Below, one piece after another: positions 36,387 through 44,518 of a DNA stretch of 64,000 nt. Both the position numbers and the translations under genes were made by a program. The stretch is from positions 62,001 to 126,000 of the forward strand of contig JAIXPH010000048.1 in assembly GCA_027486345.1 (NCBI GenBank). The letters run 5' to 3'. How positions within the stretch are numbered: the first letter of the stretch is position 1; each line of letters starts with the position of its first letter. The notes beneath the pieces were generated by a model. It did no database searches and was not told where the DNA came from. It was given only the letters and a program-made list of their open reading frames with translations. Origin of the DNA: Paracoccaceae bacterium (GTDB lineage Bacteria > Pseudomonadota > Alphaproteobacteria > Rhodobacterales > Rhodobacteraceae).

Positions 36387-37988
36387 TCACGCCACGCGGG
36401 GCAGGTGTGACGGCATGTCGGACAGGGTGCCCTGCCCCACGGTCTCCGGCTGGCCCGCCTCGGGCAGCGGGTCGGACTGCGGGTCGCGCTGCTCCTCGCC
36501 CCCCACCGAGAAGAAGCCCACGGTCCGGCGCAGCGAGTCGGCCCGGTCGGCCAGATCGGCGGCGGTGGAGGACAGGCTCTGCGACGCCTCGCGCGTGGAT
36601 TGGGCCGCGCCATCGACCTTGCGGACAACCTCGGCCACCTGACGCACGCCCAGTGCCAACTCGCTGTTGGCACGGTTGATCTCGGCCACGCGCGACAGCG
36701 TGCCGTCGATATCGCTCAGCAGGCCGGACAGCATGCGCCCCGCCTCGGTCGAGGCTTTCATCGTCACGCGGGAGAGATCGTCGATTTCGGAGGCCGCCGA
36801 ATTGCTGCGCTCGGACAGTTTGCGCACCTCGGCCGCCACGACCGAAAAGCCGCGTCCGGCATCGCCTGCGCGCGCGGCCTCGACCGCGGCGTTCAGCGCC
36901 AGAAGGTCGGTCTGGCGGGCGATGTCGCGCACCACGCCGATACGATCCGCGATCTCTTGCATCGAGGTGACGGCCCGGTCCACCGTCGCCACCGTGTCCT
37001 GTGCCAGCGTCAAAACGCGGCGCGCGGCTTCTTCGGTCATGTTGGCGTTGCGGGCGGTTTCGGCAATATTGGCCGACATCTGCTCCATCGCGGTCGAGGC
37101 GGTGTCGCTGTCCGCCGCCTGCCCGCGCGAGGTGCGATCCAACCCCTGCGCGGTCTCGGACAGGAGTTGCACCCCCCCCGCCACGGAGCGTGCGCCATCC
37201 GCCGCTTCGGCGACCACGACGCGCACGGCCTGCGCCATGCTGTCGATCACCTTCAGCAGGTCGGTCAATTCGTTGTTGCCGCGCATGACAGCACGGGCAT
37301 CGAGATTGCCCTTGGACACCTCTCCGGCAAGGCCCGCCACCGCACGCAACCCGCGCGTCAAGCTGCGTTGCGTCCACAGCATGGCCAGACTGCCAAGGAC
37401 CAGCGCCGCCGCCAGCGCGCCGAGGATGACCTGATTGGCAAACTTCGCCCGTGCCTGCGCGCCTTGGACAGAAGCGCTCATGTTGCCGCGCTCCAGCGTC
37501 ACGAGGCGGCGCGCGCCCTTGTCCATCTCGGTGATGATGGGGTCTGCGGTCTTGGTCATGATGCTGCTGGCAACGACCGCACCGCCGTTCGCGGCGGCCT
37601 TCATCACCAGACCATGCGCCTCCGACAGGCGCGTCGCCGCATCGGCATAGGCCTTGAGCAGGTTCGCCTCACCCGGCGAAGCCACAGCGAGGGCGTCGTC
37701 CAGGATTTTGGTCTGCTCCTTGGCGATCAGCTCCAGCGCCGCTTTTGACCGCGACCGCTGGGTGTTGTCCGCCGCAAAGACATAGCCCCGGATTTCGGCG
37801 CGTGTCTGGGCCAGCAAACGGCCGAGGTCCTGCACCCGTTCCAGCGCGACCATGTCGGAGTTGACGATTTGCACCTGTTGCGCGGCAAGGTCTTCCATGG
37901 TCCGGCTGGCCAGCGCGCCCGCCCCGATGACCATGCCACCCATGAGGACCAAGGTCAGGTTCATCCGCATCCTGATTGTCAGTCGCAT
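36387..37988 (-). CDS. Methyl-accepting chemotaxis protein
   Basis: A 533-residue chemoreceptor. A first membrane span is at about residues 11-29 and the second at about 186-206, enclosing a helical periplasmic domain of the four-helix-bundle type. A HAMP region follows, then the signalling domain whose hairpin tip spans about 349-395 (RIGVVRDIARQTDLLALN, AAVEAARAGDAGRGFSVVAAEV). No CheB/CheR-binding pentapeptide is visible at the C terminus. ATG 37988 follows GAAGGATTGAC. Its ligand is unknown. No other chemotaxis genes are nearby. Confidence 0.93.
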   Translation of the reverse strand: MRLTIRMRMNLTLVLMGGMVIGAGALASRTMEDLAAQQVQIVNSDMVALERVQDLGRLLAQTRAEIRGYVFAADNTQRSRSKAALELIAKEQTKILDDALAVASPGEANLLKAYADAATRLSEAHGLVMKAAANGGAVVASSIMTKTADPIITEMDKGARRLVTLERGNMSASVQGAQARAKFANQVILGALAAALVLGSLAMLWTQRSLTRGLRAVAGLAGEVSKGNLDARAVMRGNNELTDLLKVIDSMAQAVRVVVAEAADGARSVAGGVQLLSETAQGLDRTSRGQAADSDTASTAMEQMSANIAETARNANMTEEAARRVLTLAQDTVATVDRAVTSMQEIADRIGVVRDIARQTDLLALNAAVEAARAGDAGRGFSVVAAEVRKLSERSNSAASEIDDLSRVTMKASTEAGRMLSGLLSDIDGTLSRVAEINRANSELALGVRQVAEVVRKVDGAAQSTREASQSLSSTAADLADRADSLRRTVGFFSVGGEEQRDPQSDPLPEAGQPETVGQGTLSDMPSHLPRVA

Positions 37989-38217
37989 GTCAATCCTTCA
38001 CTGAAAGACCCGTGACCTCCCGAGCCTCGGATCGCTGTCCCACCGAACTGACAACGGAAGGACTCAGCCTGAATTTGAGCGTCAGGGGCAAACTTTTCCG
38101 GAATCCCGCCGAAAAGGACCCCCCTTGCAGCCAAAGGATGGGTGCGCTGTCCTCCGGCGCTGGAAAAGCCCTGCGGTTTTCGGCAAGAGGGGGCGGCGGG
38201 ACGGCAGGAGGCGGGCG

Positions 38218-38907
38218 ATGAAACTCTGGGTGGGTCTGGGCAATCCGGGCGCGAAATATGCGGGCAACCGCCACAACATCGGCTTCATGGCGCTGGACCG
38301 GATCGCCGCCGATCACGGCTTTGCCCCGTGGCGGCGCGGACATCAGGGGCTGGTCACCGAGGGGCGCTTCGGGTCGGACAAGGTGATCCTGCTCAAGCCA
38401 GAGACCTTCATGAACCTGTCGGGCCAATCGGTGCGGGCCTGCATGGATTTCTACAAGCTGACGCCTGCCGATGTGACGGTGTTCCATGACGAGCTGGACC
38501 TTGCGCCGGGCAAGTGTCGGGTCAAGGCGGGCGGCGGGCATGCCGGGCATAATGGGCTGCGGTCGATCCATCAGCATCTGGGGACCGATGCTTACGGGCG
38601 CGTGCGGCTGGGGATAGGTCATCCGGGGCACAAGGATGCCGTGGCGGGATACGTTCTGCATGACTTCGGCAAGGCGGATCAGGATTGGCTGGACGATCTG
38701 ATGCGCGGCCTGTCAGATGGCGCTGGCGCGCTGGCGGCGGGGGATGGGGCGAAGTTCCTGAACGCCGTGGCGCTTCGGACCGCGCCGCCAAGGCCGTCAA
38801 CGGGCAAGGGCGAAGGCGCGGCAGCAGTGGAGAAACCCGCCAAGGTCGTTGAGGCGACCGAGGACAGCCGCACGCCGATGCAGCGATTGATGGATCGGTT
38901 CAAGTAA
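38218..38907 (+). CDS. pth: Peptidyl-tRNA hydrolase
   Basis: A 229-residue enzyme that recycles peptidyl-tRNA. Active-site residues are visible: N in GLGNPGAKYAGNRHNIGFM (N10 and H20), and D in FHDELDLAPG. It has a C-terminal tail of about 40 residues beyond the usual 190, ending with KVVEATEDSRTPMQRLMDRFK. The start at 38218 is preceded by GGCAGGAGG. A stem-loop follows. Confidence 0.96.
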   Translation: MKLWVGLGNPGAKYAGNRHNIGFMALDRIAADHGFAPWRRGHQGLVTEGRFGSDKVILLKPETFMNLSGQSVRACMDFYKLTPADVTVFHDELDLAPGKCRVKAGGGHAGHNGLRSIHQHLGTDAYGRVRLGIGHPGHKDAVAGYVLHDFGKADQDWLDDLMRGLSDGAGALAAGDGAKFLNAVALRTAPPRPSTGKGEGAAAVEKPAKVVEATEDSRTPMQRLMDRFK

Positions 38908-38920
38908 GCGGTGGATCAGA

Positions 38921-38961
38921 GGACCGACGCGGAACGCGCCAGTGGCGCGTTCCGACGGTCC
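38921..38961. terminator. Stem-loop between pth and truA
   Basis: An inner 10-bp perfect stem GGAACGCGCC/GGCGCGTTCC (38931-38940 and 38944-38953) is extended by GGACCG/CGGTCC after an interior loop. It lies 14 bases past pth in the gap between convergent genes, without a U-tract on either strand. Confidence 0.55.
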
Positions 38962-39109
38962 GATTGCGGATGCGGCAACGCAGCCGCAAGGGGCGTTCGG
39001 AAATCCTGACGCGTCAGGCACGGGGCGCACGGGCAGGCATGGTGACAGGTTGCGCCACGCGCGGGTCACTTGCCCCACGCGACTGCACCTATGGATAATA
39101 AATCAGGCC

Positions 39110-39880
39110 CTAACCGAACGGCCCTTCAGGATACCCAACCCCGGTCAGATACAGCCCCTGCGGCGGGCAAACCGGGCCACAGGCGGCACGGTCCTTTGCC
39201 TCCAGCGCCGTAGCCACATCCGCAGGCGACCATGCCCCTGCCCCCACCCGCTCCAAGGTGCCGACGATGGAGCGCACCTGATTGTGCAGGAAACTCCGCG
39301 CGCGCAGGGCAAAGTGGTATTCCACCCCGCCCACATAGGCGTGCTCGGTGATCGTCACCTCATCCAGCGTTTTCACCGGGCCTTTCGACTGGCACATGGT
39401 GGAGCGGAAGGTGGTGAAGTCATGTAGCCCCACCAGATGCGCAGCCCCCGCCTGCATCGCCGACAGGTCCAAGGGGTTCAGCACCTGCCAGACCCGCCCC
39501 TTGTCATGCGTCACGGGTGCACGACGGGCGACAAGGCGAAAGAGATACCGCCGTTCGACCGCCGAAAACCGGGCGTGGAAATCATCCGCCACCCGTGCCG
39601 CCCGGACAATCGCGACCGGGGCAGGCTTCAGGTGCCAGTTCAGCGCCTCGGACAGCCGAAACGGGTCCCAATCGCGCGACAGGTCCACCGTCGCCACCTG
39701 CCCCGTCGCATGGACGCCGGAATCCGTGCGCCCGGCGGCCGCGATGGTGTGCGGCCCCGGTTCCAGCCGCGCCAAGGCCGCCTCGACCGCGCCCTGCACG
39801 GACGCCTGCCCGGCAGCCTGCCGCTGCCAGCCCGAAAACGGCGTGCCGTCATAGTCGATAAGAAGCGCGAAACGGGGCAT
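39110..39880 (-). CDS. truA: tRNA pseudouridine synthase A
   Basis: A 256-residue enzyme that modifies positions 38-40 of the tRNA anticodon arm. The catalytic aspartate lies in [14 protein letters not shown] near residue 52. [13 protein letters not shown] is the N-terminal motif, and [17 protein letters not shown] the C-terminal one. It converges with pth. Confidence 0.97.
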   Translation of the reverse strand: MPRFALLIDYDGTPFSGWQRQAAGQASVQGAVEAALARLEPGPHTIAAAGRTDSGVHATGQVATVDLSRDWDPFRLSEALNWHLKPAPVAIVRAARVADDFHARFSAVERRYLFRLVARRAPVTHDKGRVWQVLNPLDLSAMQAGAAHLVGLHDFTTFRSTMCQSKGPVKTLDEVTITEHAYVGGVEYHFALRARSFLHNQVRSIVGTLERVGAGAWSPADVATALEAKDRAACGPVCPPQGLYLTGVGYPEGPFG

Positions 39881-39977
39881 GGCGCGGGGTTAGCGCAAAG
39901 CGGGGGCGGCTGTAAACCATTGGCCCCTACACAGCGGGGCGGATCGTGCCTATCTTGGGGCCGAAAGGATCACATCC

Positions 39978-41402
39978 GTGGTTTTCACCTCTCTCACTGA
40001 CGGGCTGTCGCGCGGGATCACCGGCGCGGTGGAGTCCGTCTCGGACGTGCTGTCGGGCGCGGCTTTTGATCCCGTGATCCGTCTGGGCGTCACGGGTCTG
40101 TCGCGGGCAGGCAAGACAGTGTTCATCACCGGGCTCGTGGCCAACCTGCTGGACCGGGGGCGCATGCCGCAACTGCGCGCCGTGGCGGAGGGGCGGGTGC
40201 AAACCGTGCACCTGCAACCCCAGCCCGACATGACCCTGCCGCGCTTTGACTTTGAGGGGCATTTGGCCGCCATGACGGGCGATGATCCGCGCTGGCCCGA
40301 CAGCACGCGGGCGGTGTCGGAACTGCGGCTGTCGTTCCTTGTGCAGCCGACGGGGTTTCTGTCCGGTCTGACAGGCCCACGGCGGGTGCATCTGGATATC
40401 GTCGATTACCCCGGCGAATGGCTTTTGGACCTTGGCCTACTCGACAAAACCTATGCCCAGTGGTCCGAAGACACGCTCGACCGCATCGCCAAACGGACGG
40501 AAGCGGCGGAGTTCATGGCCATCGCCCGGGCCGAAGATGGCGCGCTGCCCTTGGACGAACCCCGGGCGCAGGCCTTGGCGGCGGCCTTCACCGCCTACCT
40601 GAATGCCGCTCGCAAGGCGGGCTGGTCCGATTGCACACCGGGGCGGTTTCTTCTGCCCGGCGATCTGGCAGGCTCCCCCGTCCTGACCTTTGCCCCCTTG
40701 CCCCGCCCCGCCGATATCCCGCGCGGAAGCCTGTGGCAGACGATGGAGCGGCGGTTCGATGCCTATAAATCGCAGGTGGTGAAGCCCTTTTTCCGCGACC
40801 ACTTCGCCCGGATCGACCGGCAGGTTGTCTTGGTCGATGTCTTGGGCGCGATCCACCAAGGCCCCCGCGCCGTCGAGGATCTGCGCCGAACCATGGCCGA
40901 TGTGCTGGCCGCCTTTCGCCCCGGTCGGAACGGTTGGCTGTCGAGCCTGCTGGGTGGGCACCGGGTGGAGCGTATCCTGTTCGCCGCGACAAAGGCCGAT
41001 CACTTGCACCACACGCAGCACCCCCAGTTGACCGCCATCACCGAGGCGCTGTTGCGTGACGCCCGGACCCGCGCCGATTTCGCCGGGGCCCTGACCACGG
41101 CCATGTCGCTGGCCGGTCTGCGTGCCACGGTCGAGGAAGAGGTGACCCGCAACGGCGCGACTCTGCCCTGCGTTCGGGGGCGCTTGGTCAGCGGCAAGTC
41201 GGGCGCGATGTATCCCGGCCGCCTGCCCGAAGACCCCGCCCGCCTGCTGTCGCCAGCGCGTCAGGGGGCGGAGCGGTGGCTGGATGCCGAATTCGGCGTG
41301 ATGGGCTTTTTGCCTGCCCGCATGGCGCTGAAACCCGGCGAAGGCCCGCCGCACATCCGCCTTGACCGTGCGGCGGAATTCCTGATCGGAGACCGGCTGT
41401 GA
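39978..41402 (+). CDS. ycjX: YcjX family GTP/ATP-binding protein
   Basis: A 474-residue P-loop protein of the YcjX (DUF463) family. The P-loop is GLSRAGKT in RLGVTGLSRAGKTVFITGLV, followed by HLDIVDYPGEWLLDLGLL and VLVDVLGAIHQGP. The start is GTG 39978, with AAGGA upstream. YcjX and YcjF are a paired stress-linked module; ycjF follows here with GTGA overlap. Confidence 0.94.
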   Translation: MVFTSLTDGLSRGITGAVESVSDVLSGAAFDPVIRLGVTGLSRAGKTVFITGLVANLLDRGRMPQLRAVAEGRVQTVHLQPQPDMTLPRFDFEGHLAAMTGDDPRWPDSTRAVSELRLSFLVQPTGFLSGLTGPRRVHLDIVDYPGEWLLDLGLLDKTYAQWSEDTLDRIAKRTEAAEFMAIARAEDGALPLDEPRAQALAAAFTAYLNAARKAGWSDCTPGRFLLPGDLAGSPVLTFAPLPRPADIPRGSLWQTMERRFDAYKSQVVKPFFRDHFARIDRQVVLVDVLGAIHQGPRAVEDLRRTMADVLAAFRPGRNGWLSSLLGGHRVERILFAATKADHLHHTQHPQLTAITEALLRDARTRADFAGALTTAMSLAGLRATVEEEVTRNGATLPCVRGRLVSGKSGAMYPGRLPEDPARLLSPARQGAERWLDAEFGVMGFLPARMALKPGEGPPHIRLDRAAEFLIGDRL

Positions 41403-42385
41403 CCGACACGCCTGACCGCCCCTTTGTGCTGGAACTGCCGGATGAGGTGGACCCCTCCACCGCCGCCCCGGTGCCCGACCCGCTGCCCGATGGGGCCGCG
41501 ATGCAGGCGGCGGCGCGGATCGCCGTGGCGCGGTCTTCGGGTCTGACGCGCTTTGCGCTGTGGTCCTTCTCGGCGTTGTTCGGCTTTGTGCTGTCGGTCG
41601 CGGTCTATGACTTCGTGCAGTCGCTTTTGGCCAGCAATCAGATGCTGGGCACCGTCGCGCTGATCCTGACGGCGTTTGTCATCCTGTCGGCTGCTCTGTT
41701 GGCCCTGCGCGAGGCGATGACCTTTGCCCGCCTGTCGCGCTTGGATCACCTGCGGGCCGAGGTGGCCGAAGTGCGCGATCTGGCCCATGCCCGCCGCGTG
41801 GCAGGGCGGATTGCGGGCCTCTATCGTGGGCGGGCGGAACTGGCGGGGCCTTTGGCCGGGCTAAAGGCGCGAGAGGCCGATGTGCTGGACGCGGACGCCC
41901 TCTTGCGGCTGACCGAGGCGGGACTGATGGCCCCCTTGGATGCAGCGGCCTTGCGAGAGGTCGAAGGGGCCGCACGCCAAGTCGCCACGGTCACGGCGCT
42001 GGTGCCGCTGGCCTTGGCCGACGTGGCCACCGCACTTTTCGCCAACCTGCGGATGATCAGCCGTGTGGCCGAGATTTACGGCGGACGCTCTGGCACCTTG
42101 GGCAGCTGGCGGTTGATGCGGCGGGTGTTTGGTCACTTGCTGGCCACGGGGGCTGTGGCCTTGGCCGATGACCTGATCGGATCGGTGGCGGGGGGTGGTA
42201 TCCTGTCCAAACTCTCGCGCCGTTTTGGCGAAGGCGTGGTAAATGGCGCTTTGACCGCCCGCGTGGGCCTTGCGGCGATGGAGTTGTGCCGCCCCATGCC
42301 CTTTGCCGCCCTGCCCCGCCCCGGTGTGACCCAGACCGTCAGCCGCGCCTTGGCCGGGTTGATCCCAAGCCGAGAGCGCGACTAG
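41399..42385 (+). CDS. ycjF: YcjF family (TIGR01620/DUF697) membrane protein
   Basis: A 328-residue protein with two N-terminal membrane spans (GLTRFALWSFSALFGFVLSVAVY and an adjacent LLALREAM) and a C-terminal DUF697 region with GGGILSKLSRRFGEGVVNGALTARVG. Start is GTG at 41399, overlapping the ycjX stop by four bases. Its stop TAG overlaps the opposite-strand serine hydrolase stop as CTAG. It is probably a partner of YcjX. Confidence 0.92.
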   Translation: MTDTPDRPFVLELPDEVDPSTAAPVPDPLPDGAAMQAAARIAVARSSGLTRFALWSFSALFGFVLSVAVYDFVQSLLASNQMLGTVALILTAFVILSAALLALREAMTFARLSRLDHLRAEVAEVRDLAHARRVAGRIAGLYRGRAELAGPLAGLKAREADVLDADALLRLTEAGLMAPLDAAALREVEGAARQVATVTALVPLALADVATALFANLRMISRVAEIYGGRSGTLGSWRLMRRVFGHLLATGAVALADDLIGSVAGGGILSKLSRRFGEGVVNGALTARVGLAAMELCRPMPFAALPRPGVTQTVSRALAGLIPSRERD

Positions 42386-43533
42386 CCCCCCGACACTGCC
42401 GCCGCGATCTTGCGGAAGAGGGCCATGTTGCCTTCGCTGACACCCGCATCCTCAAACCCCAGATCGGCGGCATTGACGGCGATCACGACGTTGTGGGTGC
42501 GATCGATCCAGATGTATTGGCCGTAAATGCCTTGGGCGTTGAACTCTCCCGGTCCCGCGCCATCGGCGATCCACCATTGATAGCCATAGCCCGAGCCATC
42601 CTTGGCCTGAGGCACGGTCGATTGTTCCACCCAGTCGCGCGGCACGATCTGGCGGCCCTGCCATGCCCCGCCTTGCAGGAACATCTGCCCAAAACGCGCG
42701 TAATCGCGGGTGGTGACGTTCAACCCGCCAAGCACAAAACTGACCCCTTCGCCGTCGGTCAGGTAATAGGGCGCGGCCTCCATCCCCATGGGCGCAAGGA
42801 TGTGGCGTTCCAGCAGGTCGGGGATATCCTCGCCCGTCGCGCCCCGGATCACCATGCCGAGCACATGCGTGTCGATGGACACGTAATGCATCCGCGCGCC
42901 GGGTTCTGCGGCCCGGTCCTTCATATCGGCGGCAAAGCCATCCATGCTGCCGCCCAAGGCCAGCACCCGACCCATGCGGTTGATGTCGGACCAGAAGTCG
43001 AGATAATCCTCGTTGAACCCCACGCCCGAGGACATGGTCAGCACGTCATGGATGCTGGCCCCGTCATAGGCGGAACCCACCAGTGAGGGCGCATATTTGG
43101 TGACCGGATCGTCCAGACTGGCGATCTTGCCTTCGGCAAGCACGATGCCGAACAGGGCGGAGAGGAAGCTTTTCGCCACCGACCACGAAATCCGCAAATC
43201 CTCAGCCCCGGTGCCAAGGTAATAGCTTTCGTGGACCAGAGCGCCGTCTTTCAACACCACCAGCGCCGTGACATTGCGCGCAGCCACCCAATCGGCGACC
43301 TCGGCCGGCAGCACGGCATCCGGCCCTTTGGGCAAGGGGCTGACCGACCCGTCCCCGCGCGACATGGGGCGGGTCAGGAACAGGCGATCCATGTGGCTGA
43401 AGTTCTGCACGATCCGATCCGGCGCGAAGAGGCTGTTGACCGCCATCAGGCGCGTGATCTCTTCGCGCTTCCACAGCCCCAGCGCCGCCACGATCAGCGC
43501 CACGCCGCCCAGAACCTTGACCCACCGCCGCAT
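42382..43533 (-). CDS. Beta-lactamase family serine hydrolase
   Basis: A 383-residue protein of the serine beta-lactamase/class C penicillin-binding fold. An N-terminal hydrophobic segment (VLGGVALIVAALGLW) is a membrane anchor or signal. The active-site motif SxxK is SVAK in SWSVAKSFLSALFG, and YVSIDTHVLG provides the YxN-like element. GYGYQWWIADG and later FNAQGIYGQYIWID belong to the family too. Substrate unknown. Its stop shares CTAG with ycjF. Confidence 0.88.
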   Translation of the reverse strand: MRRWVKVLGGVALIVAALGLWKREEITRLMAVNSLFAPDRIVQNFSHMDRLFLTRPMSRGDGSVSPLPKGPDAVLPAEVADWVAARNVTALVVLKDGALVHESYYLGTGAEDLRISWSVAKSFLSALFGIVLAEGKIASLDDPVTKYAPSLVGSAYDGASIHDVLTMSSGVGFNEDYLDFWSDINRMGRVLALGGSMDGFAADMKDRAAEPGARMHYVSIDTHVLGMVIRGATGEDIPDLLERHILAPMGMEAAPYYLTDGEGVSFVLGGLNVTTRDYARFGQMFLQGGAWQGRQIVPRDWVEQSTVPQAKDGSGYGYQWWIADGAGPGEFNAQGIYGQYIWIDRTHNVVIAVNAADLGFEDAGVSEGNMALFRKIAAAVSGG

Positions 43534-43638
43534 CGGCCGCCCCCCCGTTTTGCCCCGATCCTTGCCGCATCGGCGCATCACGCCAAGCCTGCCGTTGCGT
43601 CACCTCGCTTCCCCGTTGCGCAAATATCCCACGGGGGT

Positions 43639-43659
43639 GCGGGGGTGTGAAACCCCCGC
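43639..43659. repeat. GC-rich stem-loop in divergent gap
   Basis: An 8-bp stem GCGGGGGT/ACCCCCGC (43639-43646 and 43652-43659), preceded by GCGCAAATATCCCACGGGGGT. Sequences of this appearance are, in my recollection, widespread in Rhodobacterales intergenic DNA. It lies between the serine hydrolase and the small membrane-protein gene. Confidence 0.55.
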
Positions 43660-43722
43660 TTCTGGCGGTGGACGCTGACTCTGCGCTCGCCTAATCTCTC
43701 GCAAGGATAACCGGAGCATGCC

Positions 43723-44007
43723 ATGACCCTGACCGACCTCGCCCTCAGCCAGTTCATGGACCCGTTCCGCATCGCCCTATTGATCGGCTTGGTGTTCACC
43801 ATGCAGCGCACAGTGGCCATCACCGGGCGGGTGATCCCGCTGCTGGCGGGGATCGCCTTTGTCGCGGTGATCATCCCCAGCACGATCACACAAGGGCTGG
43901 CAGCGGATTACATCACGCAAATCGGTGTGGGGGTTGTCACCAATGCGGTGATCCTCGCGGTGATCCTTGGCGTGAAAGCGGTGATCGACCGCCGAAACGC
44001 GGGCTGA
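43723..44007 (+). CDS. Three-span membrane protein, unknown function
   Basis: A 94-residue hydrophobic protein with three predicted membrane spans (FRIALLIGLVFTMQRTVAI, VIPLLAGIAFVAVIIPS and VGVVTNAVILAVILGVKAVI). Between the second and third spans is a short polar loop with TITQGLAADYITQI. I recognise no family. It stands between the serine hydrolase and a response regulator on the opposite strand. Confidence 0.7.
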   Translation: MTLTDLALSQFMDPFRIALLIGLVFTMQRTVAITGRVIPLLAGIAFVAVIIPSTITQGLAADYITQIGVGVVTNAVILAVILGVKAVIDRRNAG

Positions 44008-44010
44008 CCG

Positions 44011-44418
44011 TCAGGCCCCGCCACCGAGCACGCGGTGCACCTCGTGGCGCAGGAATTTCAACTCGAAGGGTTTCGAGATGAAGCCATCCGCGCCCAGGGC
44101 AAGGACTCGCTTCTGCTCGGTGGCTGATCCGCGGGCGGTCATCATCAGAATGCGCACATCCGACAGGCCGGGGTCCGTGCGGATGTCGCGGCAGATGTCA
44201 TAGCCCGACACTTCCGGCAGCATGATATCCAGCAGCACGAGGTCGGGGCGAGTGTCGCGAATGCGGGCCATCGCTTCGGCGCCGCTGGCAACGCGCTGGC
44301 AGTCCATCCCCTCGCGGCTGATGACATACTCCAGGGCCGTGGCGATGTTGTCGTCATCCTCGACGACAAGGATACGCGCAGCGGGGCGGGGAGGGGCGGG
44401 CGCGATACCGTCTGTCAT
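44011..44418 (-). CDS. Receiver-only response regulator (CheY-like)
   Basis: A 135-residue protein with one REC domain. Acidic residues EDDD near position 21 coordinate magnesium, the phosphoacceptor aspartate is in LVLLDIMLPEVSGYD, and the lysine is in FISKPF. No DNA-binding output domain is attached. The ATG at 44418 is chosen because residues before it do not belong to the REC fold. No kinase is adjacent. Confidence 0.9.
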   Translation of the reverse strand: MTDGIAPAPPRPAARILVVEDDDNIATALEYVISREGMDCQRVASGAEAMARIRDTRPDLVLLDIMLPEVSGYDICRDIRTDPGLSDVRILMMTARGSATEQKRVLALGADGFISKPFELKFLRHEVHRVLGGGA

Positions 44419-44475
44419 GGCGGTCCTGCGGCGGGCAAGCGGGAAAAGGGACAAACAAAAATCTTGGCAGGAGGT

Positions 44476-44503
44476 CCGGGGCGCGGCGTGAACCGCGCCC
44501 CGG
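44476..44503 (-). terminator. Terminator of the MHS transporter gene
   Basis: An 11-bp perfect stem CCGGGGCGCGG/CCGCGCCCCGG (44476-44486 and 44493-44503) 16 bases past the transporter stop. A T-rich run (ATTTTTG) begins about 14 bases further on the minus strand. Confidence 0.7.
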
Positions 44504-44518
44504 GGATGGCCTCAAGGA

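Noticed and set aside
39978-42385. YcjX/YcjF as a possible novel GTPase-membrane defence system
   Set aside because: The pair is a widespread, stress-linked conserved module in proteobacteria with no defence context here.
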